Source: Streptomyces uncialis
Lineage (GTDB): Bacteria > Actinomycetota > Actinomycetes > Streptomycetales > Streptomycetaceae
NCBI RefSeq assembly: GCF_001905345.1
Contig: NZ_LFBV01000010.1
Span: 199,955 to 263,954 of the forward strand
DNA length: 64,000 nucleotides
Direction: 5' to 3'
Below are positions 8,636 through 16,870 of the stretch, in pieces; within the stretch, counting starts at the first letter, position 1, and every line of letters begins with the position of its first letter. The position numbers were made by a program, and so were the translations under genes. The notes beneath the pieces were generated by a model. It worked only from the letters and a program-made list of their open reading frames with translations, ran no database searches and was not told the DNA's origin.

Positions 8636-10561
8636 TCAGTCGACCTCCGCCACCGCCTGGGCGAACTGCGCCGCGTACAGCCGGGCGTAGGCGCCCCCGG
8701 ACCGCAACAGCTCCTCGTGGGTGCCCTGTTCGACGATGGAACCGTGCTCCATCACCAGGATGGTGTCCGCGTCGCGGATCGTGGACAGCCGGTGGGCGAT
8801 GACGAACGAGGTCCGACCGTGCGAGAGCCGGGCCATCGCCTTCTGGATCAGTACCTCGGTGCGGGTGTCGACGGAGCTGGTCGCCTCGTCGAGGACGAGG
8901 ATCACCGGCTCGGACAGGAAGGCCCGCGCGATGGTGATCAGCTGCTTCTCGCCCGCGCTGACCCCGGCGCCCTCGTCGTCGATGACGGTGTCGTACCCGT
9001 CGGGCAGGGTCCGGACGAACCGGTCCGCGTGCGCGGCCCGCGCCGCCTCCTCGATGTCGTCACGGGTGACGTCCCGGGACGTGCCGTAGGCGATGTTGTC
9101 CGCGATGGTCCCGCCGAACAGCCAGGTGTCCTGGAGGACCATCCCGATCCCGGCGCGCAGTTCGTCGCGGGACATCTTCGCGATGTCGACGCCGTCGACG
9201 GTGATCCGCCCGCCGGTCACCTCGTAGAACCGCATGAGCAGATTGACCAGGGTCGTCTTGCCCGCCCCGGTCGGTCCGACGATGGCGACGGTGTGCCCGG
9301 GTTCCACGGTCAGCGACAGGTCCTCGATGAGCGGCCGGTCCTTCTCGTAGCGGAAGGACACCCGCTCCAGGGCGACCCGCCCGGTGCGCTCCACGGGCCG
9401 CACGGGGTGCTCGGGGTCGGGGGCCTGCTCGTCGGCGTCGAGCAGTTCGAAGACCCGCTCGGCGGACGCGACCCCGGACTGCACCAGGTTCGCCATCGAC
9501 GCGACCTGGGTCAGCGGCATGGAGAACTGCCGGGAGTACTGGACGAACGCCTGGACGTCCCCGATGGACAGCGCGCCGGAGGCGACCCGCAGCCCGCCGA
9601 CGACGGCGACGAGGACGTAGTTCAGATTGGACACGAAGAACATCAGCGGCTGCATCAGCCCGCTGGTGAACTGGGCCCGGTAGGTCGCCTCGTACAGCGC
9701 GTCGTTCTCCTCGGCGAACCGATTCGCGCTCTCGTCCTGCCGTCCGAAGACCTTCACCAGGGTGTGCCCGGTGTACATCTCCTCGACATGCGCGCTGAGG
9801 GTGCCGGTGGTGCGCCACTGGCGGACGAACTGCGGCTGGGACCGCTTGCCGACCTTGGTCGCGATCAGGAACGACAGCGGGACGGTGACGAGCGCGACCA
9901 GCGCGAGCAGCGGTGAGATCAGGAACATCATCACCAGCACACCGAGGATCGTCAGCAGCGAGTTGACGAGCTGTCCGAGGCTCTGCTGGAGGGTCTGCCC
10001 GAGGTTGTCGAGGTCGTTGGTGGCACGGCTGAGCACCTCGCCGCGCTGCCGCTTGTCGAAGTACGCCAGCGGCAGCCGCGACAGCTTCGCCTGGACCTCG
10101 CCGCGCAGCCGGAACACGGTCCTGTTGATGGCCCGGTTGCCGAGCCGGGTGGCCACCAGCATCAGCAGTCCGCCTATCACGAACGTGATCAGCGCGAAAC
10201 CGAGGACGGAGGCGACGGCCCCGAAGTCGACACCCTCACCGGGGGTGAAGGCCACCCCGGAGAGCATGTCGGCGACCTTGCCCTCACCGTCGGCCCGCAG
10301 CTGCGCGAGGGCCTGTTCCTTGGTCTGCCCGGCGGGCATCGGGCGGCCGACGATCCCGGCGAAGATCAGGTCGGTGGCCATCCCGAGGATCTTCGGGCCG
10401 AGCACGGACACCGCGACGCTGATCAGGGCGCAGCCGACCATCCCGTACATGGTGGCGCGCTCGGGCCGGAAGTGGCCCAGCAGCCGTTTGCCGGAGCCCT
10501 TGAAGTCCATGGACCGATGGTCGGGTCCCGTCCCGGCCATCATGCTGCGTCCCGCCGCCAT
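8636..10561 (-). CDS. ABC exporter, fused permease-ATPase, second half of heterodimer
   Basis: 641-residue type-IV ABC exporter half-transporter. Six transmembrane helices lie in about residues 40-350, including a long extracytoplasmic insertion between TM1 and TM2. The nucleotide-binding domain has Walker A GPTGAGKTTLV, Walker B VILVLDEATSSVD with the catalytic Glu, and a variant signature VSAGEKQ. The start ATG at 10561 overlaps the upstream gene stop as TGATG, so translation is probably coupled. Together with 10561-12297 it forms an asymmetric exporter of the TM287/288 kind; this subunit supplies the intact catalytic Walker B. Exported substrate unknown (drug, lipid or peptide). Confidence 0.93.
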   Translation of the reverse strand: MAAGRSMMAGTGPDHRSMDFKGSGKRLLGHFRPERATMYGMVGCALISVAVSVLGPKILGMATDLIFAGIVGRPMPAGQTKEQALAQLRADGEGKVADMLSGVAFTPGEGVDFGAVASVLGFALITFVIGGLLMLVATRLGNRAINRTVFRLRGEVQAKLSRLPLAYFDKRQRGEVLSRATNDLDNLGQTLQQSLGQLVNSLLTILGVLVMMFLISPLLALVALVTVPLSFLIATKVGKRSQPQFVRQWRTTGTLSAHVEEMYTGHTLVKVFGRQDESANRFAEENDALYEATYRAQFTSGLMQPLMFFVSNLNYVLVAVVGGLRVASGALSIGDVQAFVQYSRQFSMPLTQVASMANLVQSGVASAERVFELLDADEQAPDPEHPVRPVERTGRVALERVSFRYEKDRPLIEDLSLTVEPGHTVAIVGPTGAGKTTLVNLLMRFYEVTGGRITVDGVDIAKMSRDELRAGIGMVLQDTWLFGGTIADNIAYGTSRDVTRDDIEEAARAAHADRFVRTLPDGYDTVIDDEGAGVSAGEKQLITIARAFLSEPVILVLDEATSSVDTRTEVLIQKAMARLSHGRTSFVIAHRLSTIRDADTILVMEHGSIVEQGTHEELLRSGGAYARLYAAQFAQAVAEVD

Positions 10562-12297
10562 CAGGCCGCCTCCGCTTCCGTCAGCTGGGAGAGCACGATC
10601 TCCCGGTAGGTCTCGTTGTCCCGCATCAGTTCGGCGTGCCGGCCCGCGCCGACGACGCGGCCCTCGTCGAGGACGACGATCCGGTCGGCGTCCCGGATGG
10701 TGGAGACGCGCTGGGCGACGATGACGACGGTCGCCTCCCGGGTCTCCGCGGTGAGCGCGGCCCGCAGCGCGGCGTCGGTGGCGTAGTCGAGTGCGGAGAA
10801 CGAGTCGTCGAAGAGATAGATCTCGGGGCGCTGGACGAGGGTGCGGGCGATGGCGAGCCGCTGCCGCTGGCCGCCGGACACATTGGTGCCGCCCTGCGCG
10901 ATGGGCGCGTCGAGCCCCCCTTCGAGCTGGGACTCCACGAAGTCGCGTGCCTGGGCGACCTCCAGGGCCCGCCACAGGTCCTCGTCGCTCGCGTCGGGGT
11001 TCCCGTAGCGGAGGTTGGTCGCGACGGTCCCGGCGAAGAGGTACGGCTTCTGCGGGACGAGGCCCACGGTCCGGGCGAGCAGCCGCTGGTCGATGTCCCG
11101 TACGTCGACGCCGTTCACCAGGACGGCGCCCTCGGTGACGTCGAAGAGCCGGGGCACCAGGCCCAGCAGGGTGGTCTTGCCGCTGCCGGTGGACCCGATC
11201 ACGGCGGTCGTCCGGCCCGGCCGGGCCACCAGGTCGACGCCCTTGAGGACGGGTTCCTCGGCGCCCGGGTAGCGGAACCCGGCCTCCCGCAGCTCCAGGT
11301 GCCCATGGGTGCGCATCTCGCGGACGGGCGCGGCGGGCGGCACCACACTGGACTGGGTGCCGAGCACCTCCTGGATACGCTCGGCGCACACCTCGGCGCG
11401 CGGCACCATCATGAACATGAAGGTGGCCATCATCACGGACATCACGATCTGCATGAGGTACGCGAGGAACGCGGTCAGCGACCCGATCTCCATGGCCCCG
11501 CTGTCGATCCGGTGCGCCCCGAACCAGACGACGACGACCGACGACACGTTCACGACGGTCATCACGATGGGGAACATGAACGCGAGCAGCTTGCCGGAGC
11601 CGAGCGCCATCTCGGTCAGGTCCTCGTTGGCGCCCCGGAAGCGTTTCTGCTCGTAGCCGTCCCGGACGAACGCCCGGATGACCCGGTTGCCGGTGATCTG
11701 CTCGCGCAGCATCCGGTTGACGGTGTCGACCCGTACCTGCATGGCCCGGAACAGCGGACGCAGCTTGTGGACGATGACGCTGACGCTGATCCCGAGCACG
11801 GGGACCACCGCTATCAGCACCGTCGACAGCGGCACGTCCTGCCCGAGGGCCATCACGATCCCGCCCACGCACATGATCGGCGCGGTGACCATCAGGGTGA
11901 ACGCCATCAGGGTCAGCATCTGGACCTGCTGGACGTCGTTCGTGGTCCGGGTGATCAGGGTGGGCGCGCCGAAGTGGCCGACCTCCCGCGCGGAGAACGA
12001 CTGCACCCGGTCGAACACGGCGCCGCGCACGTCCCGGCCGACCGCGGCGGCGCTGCGGGCGCCGAGCCGGACGGCACCGACGTTGCACACCACCTGCACC
12101 AGGGTGACGGCGATCATCAGCCCGCCGAACGACATGATGAATCCGGTGTCGCCCTTGACCACGCCCCGGTCGATGATGTCGGCGTTCATCGTGGGCAGGT
12201 ACAGCGTGGCGCTGGTCTGGAGCAGCTGGAGCGCCACCAGCACGGCGATGGGTTTTCGGTAGGGACCGAGGTAGGTCCGGAGCAGTCGTATGAGCAC
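10561..12297 (-). CDS. ABC exporter, fused permease-ATPase, first half of heterodimer
   Basis: 578-residue ABC exporter half-transporter, first gene of the pair. Membrane domain about residues 15-310; Walker A GSTGSGKTTLL, canonical signature VSGGQRQRLAIART, but Walker B reads YLFDDSFSALD with Asp in place of the catalytic Glu, the hallmark of the degenerate site in heterodimeric exporters. GTG 12297 (VLIRLLRTYLGPYRKP) is chosen because the conserved protein begins there. An upstream in-frame extension to 12465 is low-complexity Pro/Arg encoded by a GC-rich 22-bp repeat and is unlikely to be translated. Co-transcribed with the second subunit. Confidence 0.92.
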   Translation of the reverse strand: MLIRLLRTYLGPYRKPIAVLVALQLLQTSATLYLPTMNADIIDRGVVKGDTGFIMSFGGLMIAVTLVQVVCNVGAVRLGARSAAAVGRDVRGAVFDRVQSFSAREVGHFGAPTLITRTTNDVQQVQMLTLMAFTLMVTAPIMCVGGIVMALGQDVPLSTVLIAVVPVLGISVSVIVHKLRPLFRAMQVRVDTVNRMLREQITGNRVIRAFVRDGYEQKRFRGANEDLTEMALGSGKLLAFMFPIVMTVVNVSSVVVVWFGAHRIDSGAMEIGSLTAFLAYLMQIVMSVMMATFMFMMVPRAEVCAERIQEVLGTQSSVVPPAAPVREMRTHGHLELREAGFRYPGAEEPVLKGVDLVARPGRTTAVIGSTGSGKTTLLGLVPRLFDVTEGAVLVNGVDVRDIDQRLLARTVGLVPQKPYLFAGTVATNLRYGNPDASDEDLWRALEVAQARDFVESQLEGGLDAPIAQGGTNVSGGQRQRLAIARTLVQRPEIYLFDDSFSALDYATDAALRAALTAETREATVVIVAQRVSTIRDADRIVVLDEGRVVGAGRHAELMRDNETYREIVLSQLTEAEAA

Positions 12298-12338
12298 GTG
12301 CGGGTCTCGCTCACTGGGTTCGGCCGGCGGGGCCGGAC

Positions 12339-12410
12339 GGTCGGCGGGGCGGGTGCTGGCGGTCGGCGGGGCGGGCGGTGGCGGTCGGCGGGGCGGGCGG
12401 TGGCGGTCGG
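12339..12410. repeat. 22-bp GC-rich tandem repeat
   Basis: About 3.3 copies of a 22-bp unit of the type GGTCGGCGGGGCGGGCGGTG(GC), at 12339, 12361 and 12383, just upstream of the ABC exporter start. Confidence 0.85.
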
Positions 12411-12555
12411 TGGCCGGGCTGCTTCGGCGGGCCGGGCCGCTGGGCGGGTGGGGGGCGGACAACACTCATCACTTCACGCCCCATCGTCCGTCACGCACCA
12501 CCCGTTCACCCGGCTTATTGGCCCAAGAGCACGCCAAGAAGAACCCATACGCACG

Positions 12556-12603
12556 TCAGCGGCCCGCCCCGGCCCTGACGGGCGGTACGGGGCGGGCCGC
12601 TGA
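12556..12603. terminator. Strong stem-loop between the sugar kinase and ABC genes
   Basis: Perfect 16-bp inverted repeat: TCAGCGGCCCGCCCCG (12556-12571) pairs with 12588-12603. The 16-nt loop itself contains GCCCTGACGGGC, a smaller hairpin. It lies about 220 nt beyond the kinase stop on the minus strand, so it is a likely terminator for that transcript. The rest of the 523-bp gap (12298-12820) shows the 22-bp repeat and no gene. Confidence 0.55.
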
Positions 12604-12820
12604 GCGGGACCGGGGCGAAGCGGGAACGCCCGGGACGGGGCCCCGGGCGGAGGGAGCGGTACGGGGCCGGGGTCCCGGGCGGTCGGTGCGGGCCGGGCCG
12701 GGCCGGAGCCGGTGCCGAAGTCCGGGGGAGGTGGGAGCGCGCCGGAGCGGAGACGCCCCGGGCGAGGCGAGCGGGTACGGGCGCCGGGTACCGGCTCTGG
12801 GTTCCGGGTCCGGGTCCGGG

Positions 12821-14281
12821 TCAGAGCGAGAAGGCTCCGGGGTGGATCTGCTCCCGTACGGCCATGTACTGCTGGCGCACCGCCTGGCCGGCGGCCAGTT
12901 CCTCGCCGGGCGCGAAGACCTGTCCCGTGGCGCCGGGCCACGCCGGCGGCGTGTGCGGGTCGAGCCCCCCGCGGGACACCCCGAACGCCCAGGCGGCCTG
13001 CCGGGCCGCGCCGAGCGCCGCGTACTCGGCGGGCTGCGGCACCACGACCTGCGCCCCGAACAGCGACGGGGCGGCGGCCTGCACCGCGGGCAGGTCCGCG
13101 GCGGCGCCCAGCAGGAACACCCGCCGCACCTCCACGCCCCGGCCGCGCAGCACGTCCAGGGCGTCCGCGAGCCCGCAGAGCATCCCCTCGAACGCGGCGC
13201 GCGCCAGATGCTCGGGCTTCATGGCCTCGCGCCGCAGTCCGGCGAGGGTCCCGGCGGTGTGCGGCAGATGCGGGGTGCGCTCGCCCTCCAGATACGGCAG
13301 GAGGACCAGCCCGTGGGCGCCGGGCGTGGACTTCATCGCCAGCTCGGACAGCGCGGCGGGGTCGGGGAGGCCGAGCAGTTCGGCGGCGCCGCGCAGGGTG
13401 CGGACGGCGTTGAGGGTGTGGACGACGGGCAGATGCATCCCGGTCGCGTCGGCGAGGGAGGTGATCATGCCGCCGGGGTCCGCGAGTGGCTCCCGGTGCA
13501 CGGCCATCACGGAGCCGGAGGCCCCGAGCGAGACGACCGCGTCCCCGAGCCCGATGCCGAGCCCGAACGCGGCGGCCATGGTCTGGCCGGTCCCCGCGGA
13601 GATCAGCAGGCCCTCCGGGGTGGTCCCGGCGGCCTCGGCGGGACCCAGGACGTCGGGGAGCCGGATCTGGTGGCCGAGCGCCAGCTCGACCAGGTCGGGC
13701 CGGTAGCCGCCGGTGGCGGCCGACCAGTAGCCGGTGCCGGAGGCGCCGCCCCGGTCGGTGGTGCGGCGCGCCGGGCGGCCGAGGAGCTGCCACACCAGCC
13801 AGTCGTGGGCCTGCACGGCCGCGGCGACGCGCTGGGCGTTGTCGGGTTCGTTGGCGGCGAGCCAGCGGAGCTTGGCGACGGGGTGGGCGGGCTGCGGGAC
13901 GCAGCCGACGGCCTGGGCCCACGCCTCCCGGCCGCCGAGCGCGTCGACGAGGTCGGCGGCGGCGGCCTGGGTGCGGCGGTCGTTGCCGATCAGCGCGGGG
14001 CGGACGGTGCCGCCCTGGTGGTCGAGGGGCACGAGCGCGTTCTGCTGCGCGGACACCCCGATGGCCTGGACCCCTTCGAGGAGCCCGCCGCCCGCGGCGT
14101 CGCCCAGCGACAGGAGCCACGCCTGCGGGTCCACGTCGGCGGGACGCCCGCCGTCCCCCTGATCGGCCGCCGCCACGGGGTGCGGGGCGTATCCCTGCCT
14201 GAGTACGGCACCCGTGTCGGTGTCACAGACGACGATGCGCGTGGAATCGGGCGAACTGTCCAGACCGGCGACTATCCCCAT
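12821..14281 (-). CDS. FGGY-family carbohydrate kinase (xylulokinase-like)
   Basis: 486-residue sugar kinase of the FGGY group. The N-terminal half begins GIVAGLDSSPDSTRIVVCD (ATP phosphate loop) and contains GVSAQQNALVPLD and RPALIGNDRRT; the C-terminal half contains GASGSVMAV, LLPYLEGERTPHLP and LLGAAADLPAVQ, closest in order to xylulokinase. It would phosphorylate a ketose or polyol in the cytoplasm. ATG 14281 is preferred; a GTG 18 nt upstream is also possible, and neither has a clear ribosome site. No isomerase or sugar transporter is adjacent, so the substrate cannot be assigned. Confidence 0.88.
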   Translation of the reverse strand: MGIVAGLDSSPDSTRIVVCDTDTGAVLRQGYAPHPVAAADQGDGGRPADVDPQAWLLSLGDAAGGGLLEGVQAIGVSAQQNALVPLDHQGGTVRPALIGNDRRTQAAAADLVDALGGREAWAQAVGCVPQPAHPVAKLRWLAANEPDNAQRVAAAVQAHDWLVWQLLGRPARRTTDRGGASGTGYWSAATGGYRPDLVELALGHQIRLPDVLGPAEAAGTTPEGLLISAGTGQTMAAAFGLGIGLGDAVVSLGASGSVMAVHREPLADPGGMITSLADATGMHLPVVHTLNAVRTLRGAAELLGLPDPAALSELAMKSTPGAHGLVLLPYLEGERTPHLPHTAGTLAGLRREAMKPEHLARAAFEGMLCGLADALDVLRGRGVEVRRVFLLGAAADLPAVQAAAPSLFGAQVVVPQPAEYAALGAARQAAWAFGVSRGGLDPHTPPAWPGATGQVFAPGEELAAGQAVRQQYMAVREQIHPGAFSL

Positions 14282-14364
14282 GCCGGAATTCTGCACCACG
14301 TTCGGGGGTGACCCCTACCGTGGTGCCGGAGGAACGGCCCGGAGCGCGGGCCCGGCGGGGCGGA

Positions 14365-14667
14365 TCAGGTGTTGGTCGTGCCCCAGTCGTCGCCCTGTCC
14401 GCCGCGGCTGCGCTCGCGCAGGGACCGCACCCGGTCGGCCACGGAGTCCGGGATCCGGTCCCCCGCCCGTTCGGTCACGGAGTGCAGGGCCTTGCCCGCC
14501 ACCTCACGGCTCTGCTGGGCCGCGCTCTCGGCGGCGTTGCGGACGGCGGGGTTCTGGGCGAACTGCCGCGCGGACTTCTTGAGCTGCTCGTACCGCTCCC
14601 GTCCGGCCCTGGTCCCCAGCACGTAGCCGAGGGCCAGCCCGATGACGAATGTGAGCCGGTAGCGCAT
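14365..14667 (-). CDS. Small YtxH-like membrane protein
   Basis: 100-residue protein with one N-terminal hydrophobic helix, LTFVIGLALGYVLGTRAG, followed at once by basic and amphipathic helices (RERYEQLKKSARQFAQ). This is the pattern of YtxH-domain proteins, thought to be membrane-anchored stress or envelope proteins. The helix carries small-residue GxxxGxxxG-like spacing. ATG 14667 has AAGGGTGG upstream. It is divergent from the tRNA cluster. Function unknown. Confidence 0.8.
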   Translation of the reverse strand: MRYRLTFVIGLALGYVLGTRAGRERYEQLKKSARQFAQNPAVRNAAESAAQQSREVAGKALHSVTERAGDRIPDSVADRVRSLRERSRGGQGDDWGTTNT

Positions 14668-14815
14668 GGCAGCCACCCTTCCGTTGCGTTCGGTTTGCGG
14701 ATCGCGGGGACACCGATTGGCGGAGCACCCCCCTGCTTGCGCTAATGTATGTGTCGCAGCGAGCGACCGCCTTCTGGCGAGTACCCAGGCAGGCTCGATC
14801 GATGCGACGAGGCAA

Positions 14816-14888
14816 TCCTCCGTAGCTCAATTGGCAGAGCAGCCGGCTGTTAACCGGCAGGTTACTGGTTCGAGTCCAGTCGGGGGAG
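14816..14888 (+). tRNA. tRNA-Asn (GTT), copy 1
   Basis: 73-nt cloverleaf: acceptor TCCTCCG pairs with CGGGGGA (one T-G pair), discriminator G, anticodon loop TGTTAAC giving GTT, T-loop TTCGAGT. CCA is not encoded. Confidence 0.97.
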
Positions 14889-14893
14889 CTCGA

Positions 14894-14966
14894 TCCTCCG
14901 TAGCTCAATTGGCAGAGCAGCCGGCTGTTAACCGGCAGGTTACTGGTTCGAGTCCAGTCGGGGGAG
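14894..14966 (+). tRNA. tRNA-Asn (GTT), copy 2
   Basis: Identical 73-nt duplicate of the preceding tRNA, separated from it by only CTCGA, so the two are almost certainly processed from one transcript. A terminator with a T-tract follows at 14977. Confidence 0.97.
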
Positions 14967-14976
14967 CAGCCGAGAG

Positions 14977-14999
14977 GGACCCCCTTAGGGGTCCTTTTT
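14977..14999 (+). terminator. Rho-independent terminator of the tRNA-Asn pair
   Basis: Stem GGACCCC/GGGGTCC with a short CTTA-type loop followed by TTTTT. It is a textbook intrinsic terminator 11 nt after the second tRNA-Asn. Confidence 0.93.
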
Positions 15000-15102
15000 C
15001 ATGTCCGGTGGAACCATGCGGGCACGCCGGAGGTCTCCTTGGTCAGCAGTGCCGACCATCCGAAGCAGGAGATCGTATGAGCGGCTATGCTGCGGCACAC
15101 GG

Positions 15103-15120
15103 CGCGTACATATGTACGCG
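15103..15120. promoter_or_regulatory. Perfect 18-bp palindrome upstream of the tRNA
   Basis: CGCGTACATATGTACGCG is its own reverse complement, 13 nt before the tRNA with the CAT anticodon. It is more AT-rich in the centre than its surroundings and could be an operator or a promoter element. No function is assigned. Confidence 0.5.
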
Positions 15121-15132
15121 ACACGCCGCAAG

Positions 15133-15206
15133 GGGGCGGTAGCTCAGCCGGTTAGAGCAGCGGACTCATAATCCGTCGGCCGTGGGTTCGAGTCCCACCC
15201 GCCCCA
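15133..15206 (+). tRNA. tRNA with CAT anticodon (elongator Met, or Ile2)
   Basis: 74-nt cloverleaf: acceptor GGGGCGG/CCGCCCC, D-stem GCTC/GAGC, anticodon stem GCGGA/TCCGT, loop CTCATAA (CAT), T-stem GTGGG/CCCAC, discriminator A. It is not the initiator, because pair 1-72 is a normal G-C. Whether C34 is modified to lysidine (Ile2) or not (Met) cannot be seen in DNA. The next 280 bases contain no gene that I can support. Confidence 0.95.
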
Positions 15207-15490
15207 CCGCAGGGCCCCCCAGCAGGAACGATTCGACCTGCCGGTCCGGCCCGAAGGCACGCAGCACCGCGCGCCACCCGCCGGCGGGACGCCCTTCCCC
15301 GCCACGACGAAGCCCCGCTTTGTGTGGGCCCCCACAGAGGCGTAGCGCGGAGCGCGGACGAACGCCGCACGGGTGCCCGGGGCGGGGGCGGAGGCGACGG
15401 CTCCCGTCCGCCGACCGCGTCAGCGGGAGCCCGGCACGACGACACGCTCCCGTCCCCCACGTCCGGGCCGGTCGCCGTAGCCGTGGAGCG

Positions 15491-15955
15491 TCATGACCGG
15501 GTCCCCACGGCGATGGCGGTGGACCCCCCGAGACACGCGAGCGCCCGCAGCACGATCCCCAGCCGCCGGTCCCCCAGCACCTCCACCTTCCACAACGGCA
15601 CCAGCCGGGGGAACGCCGTAGCGAGGACAAGCGTCAGGAACGCGTCCTCCCCCTCGTCCAGCACCAGCGCACACCGGTACCGCGCCTCGAACCGAGCCCA
15701 GTCGCAGAACACGAAGGCCCCGTTCTCCACGACCAGCAGCTGACGAACGTCCCCCCGCGCGAGAACGTCACCCTCCTCGATGAGCGCGGCGACAGCGGCA
15801 CGCTCGCCGATGTCACGGGTACGGGCCCACATGGTGAGGCGGTCGGACAGCGGAGACGGGGCGGGTTCCGGGTCGGGCGCTGCCGTGGGGGTCGTGATCT
15901 GTCCACTCATTGGATCAGTGGTCCGAGCACCGTCCAGGTATGGGGTTGAGGTCAT
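15491..15955 (-). CDS. Hypothetical protein
   Basis: 154 residues from ATG 15955; a second ATG (MSGQITTP) is 15 residues in, and neither has a ribosome site. The N-terminal ~40 residues are Pro/Thr-rich. The core (residues ~45-110) is mixed: RDIGERAAVAALIEEGDVLARGDVRQLLVVENGAFVFCDWARFEARY. A hydrophobic stretch near the C-terminus, LGIVLRALACLGGSTAIAVG, could be one membrane helix. I do not recognise the family. It is divergent from the DUF6879-like gene across a gap with GTTTC repeats. Confidence 0.6.
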   Translation of the reverse strand: MTSTPYLDGARTTDPMSGQITTPTAAPDPEPAPSPLSDRLTMWARTRDIGERAAVAALIEEGDVLARGDVRQLLVVENGAFVFCDWARFEARYRCALVLDEGEDAFLTLVLATAFPRLVPLWKVEVLGDRRLGIVLRALACLGGSTAIAVGTRS

Positions 15956-15975
15956 ATCGGGACGGTAGGGACGCA

Positions 15976-16042
15976 GGGTTTCTCACCGCACTCCAAGTTT
16001 CACGAAGTTTCTCCACCTGTCACCAGGGTTGCGCAAGGTTTC
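15976..16042. promoter_or_regulatory. GTTTC repeat region between divergent genes
   Basis: Four similar heptamers: GGGTTTC 15976, AAGTTTC 15995, AAGTTTC 16005 and AGGTTTC 16036. The middle two are exactly 10 bp apart, so they lie on one face of the helix. They sit upstream of the XRE-containing cassette and may be regulator binding sites. Confidence 0.45.
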
Positions 16043-16126
16043 GCATCAAGCCCAACAGAGCTACGTGTCAATGCTGTTGGCGCCAGGAAGTCTTGAGACA
16101 TCACCACTCATCACATCGGAGGACCC

Positions 16127-16861
16127 ATGCGGCGACTGCGCTTCAACGGCACCGGCTCCGGGGGCGGCGGCTGCCCTGGCGTGCACGAGGACCTCGACAC
16201 GGGTGAGGTTGTCGTCCACGGAACGCCGGTCTCAGATCCCGCGGATCTGGCCCAGCTCCAGCACTTCGACGACGGTGAGGTCGCCGTCGTCGTCCCGCGC
16301 AATACTTTGGTGGACTTCGGCCCGCGCGACGAGACGCCGCGGCTCATCAACGCCGACGACGAGTTCAACCGCCTCTTCGAGACCTTCAAGCACACGGCTT
16401 GGCGCCTGGAGACACGGCGCCGGTACGCGAGCGACGAGACGACGGAGGAATGGGCGCAGTTCGCCGCCGGGCAGCACATCGAGTGGGACTACGACGATGC
16501 CTGGTGCCGCAACGTCCGGCGGCAGACCGAAGGCGGCAAGCGGTTCGAGCGCGTGCGCCTGGTCGATCGTCCCGCCACCCCTGGGCAGAGTTACCTCCGC
16601 AGCAACGCGGTACGGAACTGCGCCGTCGGGGAGGACATCCGCAACCTCTCCCGAGCCGACGCGCAGCGGCTGCAACTGCCGGACGAGGATTTCTGGCTGT
16701 TCGACTCCCGCTTGGTGGCCCGGCTTCTCTTCGACAAGGACGACGGCCTCAAAGGCGCCGAACTCATCACGGAACCGGCGGCGGTCAACCGCTACTGCCA
16801 GGTGCGCGACGCCGCCTGGCACTATGCCGTCCCGTACGAAGAGTTCAAGCTCGACGAGTGA
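16127..16861 (+). CDS. DUF6879-type protein with an N-terminal extra module
   Basis: 244 residues in two parts. Residues 1-68 (RLRFNGTGSGGGGCPGVHED...EVAVVVPRNTLVDFG) form a compact module that, as I recall, also occurs as a separate small Streptomyces protein. Residues ~75-244 match the DUF6879 pattern: LFETFKHTAWRLETRRRYAS, EDFWLFDSRLVARLLFD and a final WHYAVPYEEF. DUF6879 genes are habitually next to XRE-DUF5753 regulators, and here the regulator starts 9 nt downstream, so the two probably form an operon. The molecular role of the family is unknown. The ATG has GGAGG at 16118-16122. Confidence 0.8.
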   Translation: MRRLRFNGTGSGGGGCPGVHEDLDTGEVVVHGTPVSDPADLAQLQHFDDGEVAVVVPRNTLVDFGPRDETPRLINADDEFNRLFETFKHTAWRLETRRRYASDETTEEWAQFAAGQHIEWDYDDAWCRNVRRQTEGGKRFERVRLVDRPATPGQSYLRSNAVRNCAVGEDIRNLSRADAQRLQLPDEDFWLFDSRLVARLLFDKDDGLKGAELITEPAAVNRYCQVRDAAWHYAVPYEEFKLDE

Positions 16862-16870
16862 CGAGGTCCG

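Noticed and set aside
8636..12088. 1150-codon minus-strand frame spanning both ABC genes
   Set aside because: Its upstream part is the shifted frame of the first ABC gene; true second gene starts at 10561 with a TGATG overlap.
12298..12465. N-terminal extension of the first ABC gene
   Set aside because: Low-complexity Pro/Arg translation of a 22-bp DNA repeat; conserved protein begins at GTG 12297.
15077..15142. 21-codon ORF with GGAG site before the third tRNA
   Set aside because: Runs into the tRNA gene, has no recognisable product, and includes the palindrome; likely chance.
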